Of a DNA stretch of 64,000 nucleotides, positions 16,453 to 25,216 are shown piece after piece. The notes beneath the pieces are model-generated. The model was not told the origin of the DNA, searched no databases, and saw only the letters and a list, made by a program, of their open reading frames with translations. The stretch covers positions 7,516 to 71,515 of the forward strand of contig JBGAGP010000006.1 in the NCBI GenBank assembly GCA_044226685.1. Reading direction: 5' to 3'. Source of the stretch: Dongia_A sp044226685 (GTDB lineage: Bacteria; Pseudomonadota; Alphaproteobacteria; Dongiales; Dongiaceae). Numbering within the stretch: position 1 is the stretch's first letter; each line of letters begins with the position of its first letter. Made by a program: the position numbers and the translations under genes.

Positions 16453-16947
16453 CTACCGACGCAGAGGCAGGGCGGCGCTGTCCTTGTGCGAGGTGAGGGA
16501 AATCACGGTCTGCGTGCGCAGCACGCCAGGCACCGATTTGAGGCGGTTGGTCAGCAGCGCTTCGAAGGCCGCCGTGTTGTGGACGCGCACCTTCAGCAGG
16601 AAATTCCAATCGCTGGCGATGTGGTGGCATTCCTGCACCTCGGGGACCTGGGCGACGACATCCAGGAACGCGCCGGAATTCTCCGGCTTGTCGATCAGCA
16701 CATAGACGAAGGCGAGCAGGTCGAGGCCGAGCGCGGCGGGATCGAGCCGCGCCGACCAGCCGGCGATAATGCCTCGCTGCACCAGCTTGCGGATGCGCTC
16801 GTTGACCGATGAGACCGCCAACCCGACCAGGCGCCCGACCTCGGCGTGCGACAGGTGTCCGTTGCGCTGCAGGGCCTCGAGAATCGCCAGGTCGATCTCG
16901 TCCAGCCCCCGTCTGGAAGCCGAAGGTGCGTCAGTGGATCCGCGCAA
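16453..16947 (-). CDS. Lrp/AsnC-family transcriptional regulator
   Basis: The 164-residue protein has an N-terminal winged helix-turn-helix (~14-65: LDEIDLAILEALQRNGHLSHAEVGRLVGLAVSS, in parts) and a C-terminal RAM ligand-binding domain (~75-155). The domain order and length fit feast/famine regulators that form octamers and sense amino acids. It stands alone, 97 bases upstream of aroQ on the same strand, so it could be read through into aroQ. Its targets and effector cannot be told; it differs from the second Lrp-type gene at 62380. Confidence 0.92.
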   Translation of the reverse strand: MRGSTDAPSASRRGLDEIDLAILEALQRNGHLSHAEVGRLVGLAVSSVNERIRKLVQRGIIAGWSARLDPAALGLDLLAFVYVLIDKPENSGAFLDVVAQVPEVQECHHIASDWNFLLKVRVHNTAAFEALLTNRLKSVPGVLRTQTVISLTSHKDSAALPLRR

Positions 16948-17176
16948 GTGGTTCCCCCCGGAAGTGCCCGATGCCCATTGCCCAATGTCACCGGTGGCGC
17001 CCGGTGGCGTCTGTAATGCCGGTCACAGATCGCACGGCGCGACCGGCCGTCCAGAGTATCCCCTCCAGTTAGCGATGCTGTCGCGCCAACGGGAAGCCGG
17101 CTTTATGCGGGGTATCCTTCAATTCCGGCGCCCGCCACGCGGCGTCGCCGCCTTGAGCAGAACTGACCGTTCGGGG

Positions 17177-17932
17177 TCAGCCGGCCTTGGCGCGCTGCTC
17201 GGCCACCAGCTTCTTCATGTCGTCGAGCGAAATGGCGCCGGGGACGAGCGTGTTGCCGAACAGGAATCCAGGCGTGCCGGTGATGCCGAGCTTGGCGGCC
17301 AGCGCGTCATTCGCCTGTAGTTGGCCGAGAATGGCGGGGTCCTCCATGTCGGCGGACAGGCGCGCGCCGTCGGCTCCGGCACCGGCCGCGACCTCGATCA
17401 GCGCGTCCTTGTCGAACGAGCCCTTGTGGGCCATCAGCGCCTCATGCACTTCGTGGTATTTGCCCTGGCGCTGCGCCGCCAGCGCGATCTTCGCGGCGAC
17501 CAGGGATTCGGGGCCGAGAATCGGGAAGTCCTTGTAAACGACACGGACCTTGGGGTCGCCTTGCACCAGGGACAGCAGCGAGTCCGACACGCGCTTGCAA
17601 TAGGGGCAGCGGTAATCGAAGAACTCGACCACCGTGACGTCGCCCTCGGGATTGCCCACCACCGGATCGGCGGGATTGTTGTAGATCTCGGCCTTGCGGT
17701 CCTCCAGGGCCTGGGTGGCCTCGGCCTGCTGCTGCTGCTCGGCCTGGGTCTGGGCGGTCTTCAGCGCCTCCATCACCTCGGCGGGATGCTGCTTCAGGTA
17801 TTGCGAGATTGCCGCGTCGACCTGGTCCTGGGTGAGCGCCGGCTGGGCATCGCGCGCCACGGCGAATTCCTTGAACGCATAACCGCCGGTGGCGGCCAGG
17901 ATCACGGTGAGGAGGATGAGCAGGGTACGCAT
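17177..17932 (-). CDS. DsbA-family thioredoxin-fold protein (exported)
   Basis: The 251-residue protein has an N-terminal signal or anchor (residues 1-20), a Gln-rich helical linker (~35-85) and a DsbA-like domain (~90-248) with the redox motif CPYC (Cys109, Cys112) and a cis-Pro in TGTPGFL. The arrangement matches Com1/ScsC-like periplasmic thiol oxidoreductases, which form oligomers through the N-terminal helix. It would oxidise or isomerise disulphides in secreted proteins. It lies between the M48 peptidase gene (147 bases upstream) and the Lrp gene, all on one strand. No DsbB is in the window. Confidence 0.92.
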   Translation of the reverse strand: MRTLLILLTVILAATGGYAFKEFAVARDAQPALTQDQVDAAISQYLKQHPAEVMEALKTAQTQAEQQQQAEATQALEDRKAEIYNNPADPVVGNPEGDVTVVEFFDYRCPYCKRVSDSLLSLVQGDPKVRVVYKDFPILGPESLVAAKIALAAQRQGKYHEVHEALMAHKGSFDKDALIEVAAGAGADGARLSADMEDPAILGQLQANDALAAKLGITGTPGFLFGNTLVPGAISLDDMKKLVAEQRAKAG

Positions 17933-18079
17933 CGGAATGCCTTTCTGTGGGCCGCAGCCGGCGACCTTATCGGGGTCCGGGGGCCGGCGCCACTGGCCGT
18001 GGGGATACGATCACCATCTTGTTATTCGGGCCTGCTATTCGGCGTCGCGTCCTTGCCCGCAACGGCGCCCGCCACCGGG

Positions 18080-19492
18080 TCAGTTGTTCTTGTCTTCCTG
18101 GTCGGCGACGAACTGGATGTCCTGGGCGCGCAGCCAGCCCGGAGACCCCTCGGGCAGCGAGGCCAGGGCCCGCTCGGCGAACTGCTTGGCTTCCTTCGGC
18201 TTGCCGGCGGCCAGCCGTTCCTCGGCCTGCGACAAGGCCGCCATCGGCAGGTCGCCGGACTTGCCATAGGCGATCGCCAGCAGGCGGAAGGCGCCGGCGT
18301 TCTTGGGTTCCAGCCGCACGACTTCCTTCAGGTTGGCGATGGCGGAGCCGAGCTCCGCCGGGTCGACGCGCTGGCCCTGGGATTCCGCCTGGTCCGCGCC
18401 CTCGATCTGCGCCTGGGCGACTTCCATGCGGATCAGCGGCTCGGTCGGCGCCAGATCGAGCGCCCGCTGATAGAGCGGCAGGGCCTCGCCGATGCGGCCG
18501 TTTTCATAGAGGATCTGGGCCTTCTGCTCGATGAAGAAGGGGTCGTCCGGCGCGTCCTTGAGCAGGCCATCCATCAGTTCCAGAGACTCGGCCAGGCGCG
18601 AGGTGCGGAAATAGGCGATGGCGCGGGCATAGCGCGCCGGCACGCTGGTGTCGGACTTCGGATAGATCTGCGCCACGCGGTTGGGCTCGAGATAGCCGTT
18701 GAGCTTCGCCAGCATGCGCTTGTGGCGCATCATCATCTCCGGCGAATCCTGGACCGTCGCATAGGGTGACCGGGCAACCGCGGCCTCCGAGGCGTCGATA
18801 CGGTTGCGGGTAAGCGGGTGGGTGCGCAGATACGGATCCTGGCTCGAGGACGAGAGCGCTTCCTGCCGCCACAGGATCCGGAAGAAATCCACCAGGCCCT
18901 GGGGCGACTGCTCGGTCTTCTCCAGCAGCGAATAGGCGGCCTGATCGGCGGCGCTTTCCTGGCCCTGGGTGTACTGGAACAGGTTGCGCTGCGCGATGCT
19001 CTGGCCCAGCGCGCCGACACCGGCGCCGGCGCCGCCATTGCCACTGGCGACGCCGATTGCCACGCCGGCGATCAGGCCGATGATGGCTTCGATGGTCGCG
19101 TTCTCGATCGCCTCGTCGAAGCGCGCCAGGTGGCCGCCCATGATGTGGCCGGTCTCATGCGCCAGGACGCCGATGACTTCGTTGGGCGTATCGGCCTGGG
19201 TCAGCAGGCCGGTGTGGATGAAGATCTGCATGCCGCCCGAGACGAAGGCGTTGATGCGCTTGTCCTCGATCAGGTGCACCTGGACGGCGGAGGTGTCGAG
19301 GCCGGCGGCGGCGAAGATCGGGTCGGCATAGGCGCGCAGGGTCGCCTCGATCTCGGCATCGCGGATCTGCCGCGGCCGGGCCTGCGCCAGGGCGTCGCAG
19401 ACCGGGGCGAGGGCCAGTCCGGCGGCGATGCCGGCGCCGATCAGGGATCGTATCAGGCGTCGAAACGGGGCGCGGGGTGCCCGGTTGATCAC
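18080..19492 (-). CDS. M48-family periplasmic metallopeptidase with TPR domain (BepA-like)
   Basis: The 470-residue protein has a signal peptide (~1-38), an M48 zinc peptidase domain with HETGH (~112-116) and a downstream Glu in QESAADQ, and a C-terminal TPR region (~290-465). This is the architecture of BepA/YfgC, which degrades stalled outer-membrane proteins and helps LptD and BAM assembly. I choose the GTG at 19490-19492 with AAGGA 8 bases upstream; an ATG 27 codons earlier gives a long tail before the signal peptide. It is divergent from the gamma-glutamyltransferase-like gene, 73 bases away. Confidence 0.92.
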   Translation of the reverse strand: MINRAPRAPFRRLIRSLIGAGIAAGLALAPVCDALAQARPRQIRDAEIEATLRAYADPIFAAAGLDTSAVQVHLIEDKRINAFVSGGMQIFIHTGLLTQADTPNEVIGVLAHETGHIMGGHLARFDEAIENATIEAIIGLIAGVAIGVASGNGGAGAGVGALGQSIAQRNLFQYTQGQESAADQAAYSLLEKTEQSPQGLVDFFRILWRQEALSSSSQDPYLRTHPLTRNRIDASEAAVARSPYATVQDSPEMMMRHKRMLAKLNGYLEPNRVAQIYPKSDTSVPARYARAIAYFRTSRLAESLELMDGLLKDAPDDPFFIEQKAQILYENGRIGEALPLYQRALDLAPTEPLIRMEVAQAQIEGADQAESQGQRVDPAELGSAIANLKEVVRLEPKNAGAFRLLAIAYGKSGDLPMAALSQAEERLAAGKPKEAKQFAERALASLPEGSPGWLRAQDIQFVADQEDKNN

Positions 19493-19565
19493 GTGGCTGG
19501 TCCTTCCTATGCTCCCCGCCCGGGCCGGCCACCGGCCAAAGCCTTGTTTGCAGCGGAGTTGCCGA

Positions 19566-21185
19566 ATGCGCATGCGCCATCATATCGGCCGGAAAAAGTC
19601 CGGCAAGCCAACCCTTTGGGCCGGACGGCGGGTTCCGGCGGGGGTCCGTGGCGCAGGGCTGGCCCTGGCAATCCTCGCCACCGCCTGCAGCGGCACCGGA
19701 CAATATAGTGCGCAATACGCCGGCGAGCTGTACTCCCTGGACAATTTTTATGGCGGGATTGTGGCGGATGAGCCGCGCGCGGCCCTGGTCGGCCGGGAGA
19801 TCCTGGCGGCCGGGGGCAACGCGGTCGATGCCGCCGTGGCGACCTATTTCGTCATGTCCGCGACCATGCCCTCCACCGCCGGATTGGGCGGCGGCGGGGT
19901 CTGCGTGGTGCATCGCGGCGAGGACGACAAGATCGCCGATGAGGTGTTCGATTTCCTGCCCCGCGCGGCGGCCGGCGGCCTGGTGGCCGTGCCGGGCTCG
20001 GCGCGCGGCATGGCGGCGCTGTCGGCCCGCTACGGCAAGCTGCCCTGGTCGCAGGTCGTGGCGCCGGCGGAAGCCATCGCCCAGGGCGGCGAGGCGGTGA
20101 GCCGGGCGCTGGCCAAGGATGTCGCGCTGGGCGAGAAGAAGCTGCGCGCCGATCCCGCCATGGCGGCGCTGTTCGTGCGCCCCGACGGCGCCATGCTGCA
20201 GGAAGGCGACAACCTGCGGCAATCGGCGCTGGCCGGCGTGCTCGGCCAGCTGCGCGCCAAGGGCCCCGGAGAGTTCTATGGCGGGCTGCTCGGCCAGCAG
20301 ATCGTGGCCGGGGCGCAGGCGCTGGGGGCGCCGCTGACCATCGAGGACCTGCGCAACTTCCAGGTCCAGGTCTATGCGCCGCTGGAAATCAAATGGGGCG
20401 ACCAGCTGGTGATGATGCCGAAGCCGCCGGCGGCGGGCGGCGTCAGCGTGGCGCAGATGCTGCAGGCGCTGCGCAGCGAAGGCGGCGACCACTTCAGGTT
20501 CCTCGCCGAGGCCAGCCGGCGCATCGCCGGCGACCGCGCCCAATGGATGCAGCCGGGCGGCGATGCAAGCCAGCCGGTGGAAAGCCTGGTCGCGGCGGAT
20601 CACGTCGCGCAAATCCTGCAGGCGGCACCCGGCGCCAACGCCCTGCCGGAGAATCCCTTTGCCGCCAGCATCGTCGCCGCCGACGCCGAGGGGCTTGGCG
20701 TCGCCTGCAACTTCACCATGAACGCCCTGTTCGGCGCCGGTCGCATCGCCGAGGGCACGGGGCTGATCCTGGCGCCGGCGCCCGACGCGCGCGGCTTCGG
20801 CTTCTCGGCCCTGGCGCCGATCGTGATGGCCAATCGCAACAACGGCGAATTCTACTTCGCCTCGGCCGCCTCGGGGGGCCTGGCCGGGGCGCTGGCCCAG
20901 GCGGACATCCTGCATGGCGTCACCGACGGGAAATTGTCGCTGGAAGCGGCGATGCTGCGCGCGCGCGTGTTCAATGGCGGCGACACGGTGCTCTACGACG
21001 CAAGCGCCAACGAGAATCCGGGCGGCGCCTTGCAGGCAGCCGGGTTCCAGGCGGAGCAGCGCAAGGGCATCGGGCGCATCAACGCCATCTTCTGCCCGGG
21101 CGGCTCGCCGACGAATCCCGACACCTGCCAGGTACGCAACGATTTCCGCGGTGACGGCCTCGCCAATTTCGTCACCTCGGACTAG
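19566..21185 (+). CDS. Gamma-glutamyltransferase-like lipoprotein lacking the catalytic Thr
   Basis: The 539-residue protein has an N-terminal lipoprotein signal with a lipobox ending LATAC. Its body has the gamma-glutamyltransferase fold: GGNAVDAAVA, GLGGGGVCVVH, VPGSARGMAAL, the large-subunit core, and a small-subunit-like part with NFTMNALFGAG and GTGLIL. In true enzymes the small subunit begins with the nucleophile Thr in T-T-x-x-S-V-V-D. Here the aligned stretch is NPFAASIVAAD (Pro364-Phe-Ala-Ala-Ser368), with no Thr or Ser at the cleavage site, so self-processing and glutathione hydrolysis are unlikely. The ATG at 19566 has GGAG upstream. It is probably a cell-envelope lipoprotein with a binding or altered catalytic role. 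Confidence 0.85.
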   Translation: MRMRHHIGRKKSGKPTLWAGRRVPAGVRGAGLALAILATACSGTGQYSAQYAGELYSLDNFYGGIVADEPRAALVGREILAAGGNAVDAAVATYFVMSATMPSTAGLGGGGVCVVHRGEDDKIADEVFDFLPRAAAGGLVAVPGSARGMAALSARYGKLPWSQVVAPAEAIAQGGEAVSRALAKDVALGEKKLRADPAMAALFVRPDGAMLQEGDNLRQSALAGVLGQLRAKGPGEFYGGLLGQQIVAGAQALGAPLTIEDLRNFQVQVYAPLEIKWGDQLVMMPKPPAAGGVSVAQMLQALRSEGGDHFRFLAEASRRIAGDRAQWMQPGGDASQPVESLVAADHVAQILQAAPGANALPENPFAASIVAADAEGLGVACNFTMNALFGAGRIAEGTGLILAPAPDARGFGFSALAPIVMANRNNGEFYFASAASGGLAGALAQADILHGVTDGKLSLEAAMLRARVFNGGDTVLYDASANENPGGALQAAGFQAEQRKGIGRINAIFCPGGSPTNPDTCQVRNDFRGDGLANFVTSD

Positions 21186-21194
21186 GGCGCGGCG

Positions 21195-22352
21195 ATGGTC
21201 CTGAAAATCGCGGCGCGTGGACGGATCGATCCGTTCATCGTCATGGAGGTGATGCGCGCCGCCGCCGAACGCGCGGCGAGCGGCGCCGACGTGGTGCATC
21301 TCGAAGTGGGGCAACCGTCGACGCGGGCGCCTCGCAAGGTGCTGGAGGCGGCGCGGGCCGCGCTCGACTCCGATTTGATCGGCTACACGCTCGCGCTTGG
21401 CATCCCGCAGTTGCGCGAGCGCATCGCGCGGCACTATCGCGACTTCTACGGCGCCAGCGTGCCGGCGGAGCGGATCGTGATCACCACCGGGTCGTCCGGC
21501 GGATTCCTGCTGTCGTTCCTGACCGCCTTCGAACCGGGCGACCGCGTGGCGCTGGCCAGCCCCGGCTATCCCTGCTACCGCAACATCCTGTCCGCGCTCG
21601 GCATCACGCCGGTGATCGTGCCGATGGAGGCGGATACCAAGTTCCAGCCGACCATCGCGGCGCTTGAGCAGGCGGAACGCGCGGGCGGCAAGCTGGATGG
21701 GCTGATCGTGGCAAGCCCGTCCAATCCGGTCGGCGCCGTGATTCCGGAGGCCGAGCTGCGGGCGCTGATGGCCTATTGCCGCGAGCGCGGCATCCGTTTC
21801 GTCTCCGACGAGATCTATCACGGGATCACCTATGGCGTGGACCCGGCGACCGCCGCGGCGATCGACGACCAGGCGATCGTGGTCAATTCCTTTTCCAAGT
21901 ATTTCTCGATGACCGGCTGGCGGCTGGGCTGGCTGGTGGTGCCGGAGGACCTGCTGCAGCCGATCGAGCGGCTGGCGCAGAACCTGTTCATCTCGCCGCC
22001 GACGCTGTCGCAATATGCCGGCGTCGCGGCCTTCGACGCCCAGGACGAGTGCCAGGCCAATGTCCGCCGCTATGCCGAGAACCGCGCGCTGCTGCTGAAC
22101 GACCTGCCCGGCGCCGGCTTCGACAAGCTGATCGCCACCGATGGCGCCTTCTACGTCTATGCCGATGTCGCGCGGTTGACCAATGACAGCGTCGCGTTCT
22201 GCCGGCGCATGTTGCTGGAAACCGGCGTCGCGGCGACGCCCGGTGTCGATTTCGACGGTGCGCGGGGCCACGCCACCATGCGCTTCTCCTTCGCCGGATC
22301 GACGGCGGACATGGCGGAGGCGGTGAAGCGGCTGAAGGCCTGGCGCAAATAG
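21195..22352 (+). CDS. Class I/II pyridoxal-phosphate aminotransferase
   Basis: The 385-residue aspartate-aminotransferase-superfamily enzyme has VGQPST at the N-terminus, ASPSNPVG (PLP-phosphate and ring contacts), SDEIYHGITY, and the PLP Lys in SFSKYFSMTGWRLGW, with the substrate-carboxylate Arg in MRFSFAG. All key residues are intact. It starts nine bases after the preceding stop, so it is probably in an operon with the gamma-glutamyltransferase-like gene. Specificity cannot be read from sequence; related enzymes act on aromatic, branched or alanine-type amino acids. Confidence 0.93.
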   Translation: MVLKIAARGRIDPFIVMEVMRAAAERAASGADVVHLEVGQPSTRAPRKVLEAARAALDSDLIGYTLALGIPQLRERIARHYRDFYGASVPAERIVITTGSSGGFLLSFLTAFEPGDRVALASPGYPCYRNILSALGITPVIVPMEADTKFQPTIAALEQAERAGGKLDGLIVASPSNPVGAVIPEAELRALMAYCRERGIRFVSDEIYHGITYGVDPATAAAIDDQAIVVNSFSKYFSMTGWRLGWLVVPEDLLQPIERLAQNLFISPPTLSQYAGVAAFDAQDECQANVRRYAENRALLLNDLPGAGFDKLIATDGAFYVYADVARLTNDSVAFCRRMLLETGVAATPGVDFDGARGHATMRFSFAGSTADMAEAVKRLKAWRK

Positions 22353-22427
22353 GCCGACGCTTGACCGCCGCGGCGATTGCCGGTCTGCTGGCGGGCGGCG
22401 TGCAGGGGGATGTGCTTCGGGGGCACG

Positions 22428-23402
22428 ATGTGGATTCTTGCTAAGCTCGTCGTCGTCGGCTTCGCGCTGTTTCCGGCGGCGGTGCTGACGGCTTTCCTGG
22501 TCAGCCACTACCGCAAGCGGATGGGCGTGCGCCTGATCGTGCGGACCCTGGTGCTGGGCGCCATGTCGGGGATGCTGGTGCTGTCGGTGACCCGGCTCAT
22601 CGACTGGGCGTCCGACCTGGCGGCGCCGGGCTTCGGCGACGCGCTGGCCGGCGCCTTCGTCGGGGCGGCGATCCCGGAGGAACTGGTCAAGTTCCTGCTG
22701 CTCTATTTCATCGTGCGCGAGCACAAGGATTGCGATTCCGGCGGCGACCTGTTCTGCGCCGCCATGCTGATCGGGCTCGGCTTCGCCGGGCTGGAGAACG
22801 TGCTCTACCTGCTGCGCAGCGGCGAGGATTGGATCAATCTCGGCCTGATGCGCGGCGTGCTCGCGGTCCCGGCGCACACGACCTTCGGCTGCCTGATGGG
22901 CATGTTCGCCGCGCGCGCCTATCGCGGCCGCGCGCCGGGGCTGAACTGGGCGCTGGCGCTGATCGTGCCGATCGCCGGCCACGGGCTCTACGATTTCCCG
23001 CTGATGATGTGGGCCGAGTTGCCGAACGGCCAGTTCGAGAACGCGGACGAGATCTGGCGCCAGATGTTCCTGCTGCTGATGGCGGTCCTGGCGGTTTCCG
23101 GAATCGCCATCTACGCCATCTGCCGCCACGAGCTGGTGCAGGTCTTCCTGCACGAGGGGCAGGACCCCGACCTGCATCTGCCGGCGCGCTGGGCGGTGCG
23201 GCCCTGGCGCGCCGTCGGCCTGGTGTTCGTCGTCGCCAGCACGGTCGTGGGCGCGATCGGCCTGTGGTACGTGCGGTCGGACGAAGTGCGCGGCGCCTTC
23301 CTGCTGGCGCCGTCCGTTTTCCCCAATGTGTTCGGCTGGATCATGCGGCTGCAGCCGCCCCGGGAATCCGCGGCGCACGCCAGCATCGCCGCGCGCGACT
23401 AG
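22428..23402 (+). CDS. PrsW-family intramembrane metalloprotease
   Basis: The 324-residue protein has about eight membrane helices and the conserved PrsW/CAAX-like motifs: PEELVKFLLLY, FAGLENVLYL, PAHTTFGCLMG and AGHGLYDFPL, which place two Glu and two His for metal binding in the membrane. PrsW in Bacillus subtilis cuts the anti-sigma factor RsiW; relatives are widespread with mostly unknown substrates. I prefer the ATG at 22428, preceded by CGGGGGC; another in-frame ATG at 22410 is possible. The only anti-sigma gene in the window is 32 kb away (55199), so a link to it is speculative. Confidence 0.88.
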   Translation: MWILAKLVVVGFALFPAAVLTAFLVSHYRKRMGVRLIVRTLVLGAMSGMLVLSVTRLIDWASDLAAPGFGDALAGAFVGAAIPEELVKFLLLYFIVREHKDCDSGGDLFCAAMLIGLGFAGLENVLYLLRSGEDWINLGLMRGVLAVPAHTTFGCLMGMFAARAYRGRAPGLNWALALIVPIAGHGLYDFPLMMWAELPNGQFENADEIWRQMFLLLMAVLAVSGIAIYAICRHELVQVFLHEGQDPDLHLPARWAVRPWRAVGLVFVVASTVVGAIGLWYVRSDEVRGAFLLAPSVFPNVFGWIMRLQPPRESAAHASIAARD

Positions 23403-23495
23403 CGTTCCACTCTTCGCGCTTGACGGGCGCCGGGGCCATTGCGATTGTGCACGCGCAAGTAGCGATCCGTGCAAGACGGTGGCGGGGCATAGCGC

Positions 23496-23987
23496 GTGGT
23501 AAGTCAACTCTCGACGCGGCGAATCGAGGAGATCTCCTCCTCCAAGATCCGGCGCCTGAGCGATTACTGGATCTCAAAGCGCCGCCCCGGACAGGATTTC
23601 CCATTCCGCGAAGACATCGAGGCGACGGAACTCCGCGACCTGCTGCCGCTGATCAGCATTTCCGACGTGGAACACGAGCCGTTGCGGTTCCGCTATCGCC
23701 TGGTCGGAACGCGCGTCGTCGAATACAACCAGCGGGAGTTCACGGGCAAATACCTGGGAGAGGTCGGCTGGGTGGACGAGCATCTGCTGCTGAGCGCCTA
23801 TGTGAAGGCGGTCGCCGACCGGCAGCCGCATTTCGGCATCTACAGCTGGGATCTGCGAACGGGGCTGGTCGGGCGATGCGAGTTCGCAATGTTCCCATTG
23901 ACCAATGACGGCAAACTGATTCATCAGATCCTCGCCATCGAAGACTACGAGTTCCCCGCCCGCGAGGTGGATCCGGAACGGATCTAG
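23496..23987 (+). CDS. Stand-alone PAS-domain protein (PAS_5 type), copy 1
   Basis: The 163-residue protein consists almost entirely of one PAS-like domain of the PAS_5 type common in Rhodospirillales. Its signatures are LRDLLPLISISDVE, FRYRLVGTRVVEYNQREFTGKYLGEVGW and an end near ILAIEDYEF. No output domain, membrane helix or signal peptide is seen, so it is a cytoplasmic single-domain sensor or adaptor. It is about half identical to the next gene, and both are preceded 60-75 bases upstream by GCTTGACG within a similar context, so the promoter seems duplicated too. The start is a GTG without a strong ribosome-binding site. The ligand is unknown. Confidence 0.8.
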   Translation: MVSQLSTRRIEEISSSKIRRLSDYWISKRRPGQDFPFREDIEATELRDLLPLISISDVEHEPLRFRYRLVGTRVVEYNQREFTGKYLGEVGWVDEHLLLSAYVKAVADRQPHFGIYSWDLRTGLVGRCEFAMFPLTNDGKLIHQILAIEDYEFPAREVDPERI

Positions 23988-24090
23988 GGGCGGCGTTCCC
24001 GCCGCACGCGAAGCGTCACTTTCGTTCGCTTGACGATGCGCGCCCCCGGCTGCGAGTCTGTCGGCACCCTTGGGCGGCGGCACAGGCGCG

Positions 24091-24588
24091 ATGGTCGAGC
24101 AGCTTTTCTATCCCGACAGCGGCCAGATCAAGTCGGCGCGCGTGGTGCAGCTCTATACCTATTGGCTGAAGCGGCAAAGCGAGGCGGGCGGGCTTCCGAC
24201 CCGGTCGCAGTTCGATCCGGTCGACCTGCGCGGACTGCTGCCGAACCTTTTCATCGTTGACGTCGAGCAGAACCCACGGCGGTTCCGGTATCGCCTGGTC
24301 GGCACCGCCGTGGTCGAATACAACCAGCTGGAATTCACCGGGCGCTATCTCGGCAGCATCGGCTGGGAGGAGGAGCAGGCATTGTTCGCGCAATATGCGC
24401 GGGTCCTGGAAACCCGCGGCCCGGTCTTCGGATACTATGACTGGATCCTGCGGTCGGGCGCCAAGGGCCGGGCGGAATATGGGTTGTTTCCCCTGGCCGG
24501 CGCGGATGGCGCGATCGTCCAGGTGATCGGCGTAGAAGACTACGATTTCGCCCTGGCCGACGCCCAGCCGAGCCCGAAGGACGGTTGA
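24091..24588 (+). CDS. Stand-alone PAS-domain protein (PAS_5 type), copy 2
   Basis: This 165-residue paralogue of the previous protein shares LRGLLPNLFIVDVE, FRYRLVGTAVVEYNQLEFTGRYLG and VIGVEDYDF. The pair probably arose by tandem duplication and has since diverged, mainly at the N-terminus and in the 95-130 region that would line the PAS pocket. The ATG at 24091 is used; family similarity begins about there, with AGGCGCG upstream. It is followed by the convergent exported cyclophilin. No partner kinase or cyclase gene lies beside either copy. Confidence 0.8.
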   Translation: MVEQLFYPDSGQIKSARVVQLYTYWLKRQSEAGGLPTRSQFDPVDLRGLLPNLFIVDVEQNPRRFRYRLVGTAVVEYNQLEFTGRYLGSIGWEEEQALFAQYARVLETRGPVFGYYDWILRSGAKGRAEYGLFPLAGADGAIVQVIGVEDYDFALADAQPSPKDG

Positions 24589-24615
24589 GGGCGTCGGGGT
24601 AGCGCGGCCCGACCG

Positions 24616-25185
24616 CTATTCGCCGTCGGCGGCGACGCGCATCTTGACGATGCGGTCCGGCACCATGACCAGGCCGTTGTTGCTCGGGTCGCCCTTCTTG
24701 ATGCGGTCGACGAACTCCATGCCCTCGGTCACCTGGCCGAAGGCGGTGTACTGGCCGTCGAGATAGGGCGCCGCGGCGAAGCAGATGAAGAACTGGCTGT
24801 CGGCGCTGTTCGGGTCCGAGGAGCGGGCCATGGAGACCGTGCCGCGCTCGTGCTTCAGGTCGGAGAATTCCGCCGGCAGGGTCTTGCCCGAGCCGCCGGT
24901 CCCGGTTCCGGTGGGGTCGCCGCCCTGGGCCATGAAGTCCCGGATCACGCGGTGGAAGGGCGTGCCGTCGTAGAAGTGCTGGCGCGCCAGCTCCTTGATG
25001 CGGGCGACGGTCTTCGGCGCCTTGTCGGGGCGCAGCTGGATCACCACGCGGCCATAGCTGAGGTCGAGATAGAGGGTGTTCTCCAGGTCCTGCGCCAGCG
25101 CGCCGGTGGCATTTGCGGCCAGCGCGACCGTGCCGAGGGTGACAAGAGCGCGCGCGCCGAAGGCGCGGCGTGAAATGGTCTTCAT
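24616..25185 (-). CDS. Exported cyclophilin-type peptidyl-prolyl cis-trans isomerase
   Basis: The 189-residue protein has an N-terminal signal with a twin-arginine-like SRRAF start and a cleavage site near ALAQ (about residue 31-32), then a complete cyclophilin domain: FHRVIRDFMAQGGDPTGTGTGG, GTVSMARSS, SQFFIC, LDGQYTAFGQV. Active-site Arg, Phe and Gln are present. It should act on folding proteins in the periplasm. It is 31 bases downstream of icd on the same strand and may be co-transcribed with it. Confidence 0.93.
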   Translation of the reverse strand: MKTISRRAFGARALVTLGTVALAANATGALAQDLENTLYLDLSYGRVVIQLRPDKAPKTVARIKELARQHFYDGTPFHRVIRDFMAQGGDPTGTGTGGSGKTLPAEFSDLKHERGTVSMARSSDPNSADSQFFICFAAAPYLDGQYTAFGQVTEGMEFVDRIKKGDPSNNGLVMVPDRIVKMRVAADGE

Positions 25186-25216
25186 CGGTTCATTCTCCGG
25201 ATCAGGACGGCCCAGG

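Noticed and set aside
19155..23507. A 1450-residue open frame running through the M48, GGT-like, aminotransferase and PrsW genes
   Set aside because: It is antisense to three well-supported genes over most of its length and has no recognisable domain.
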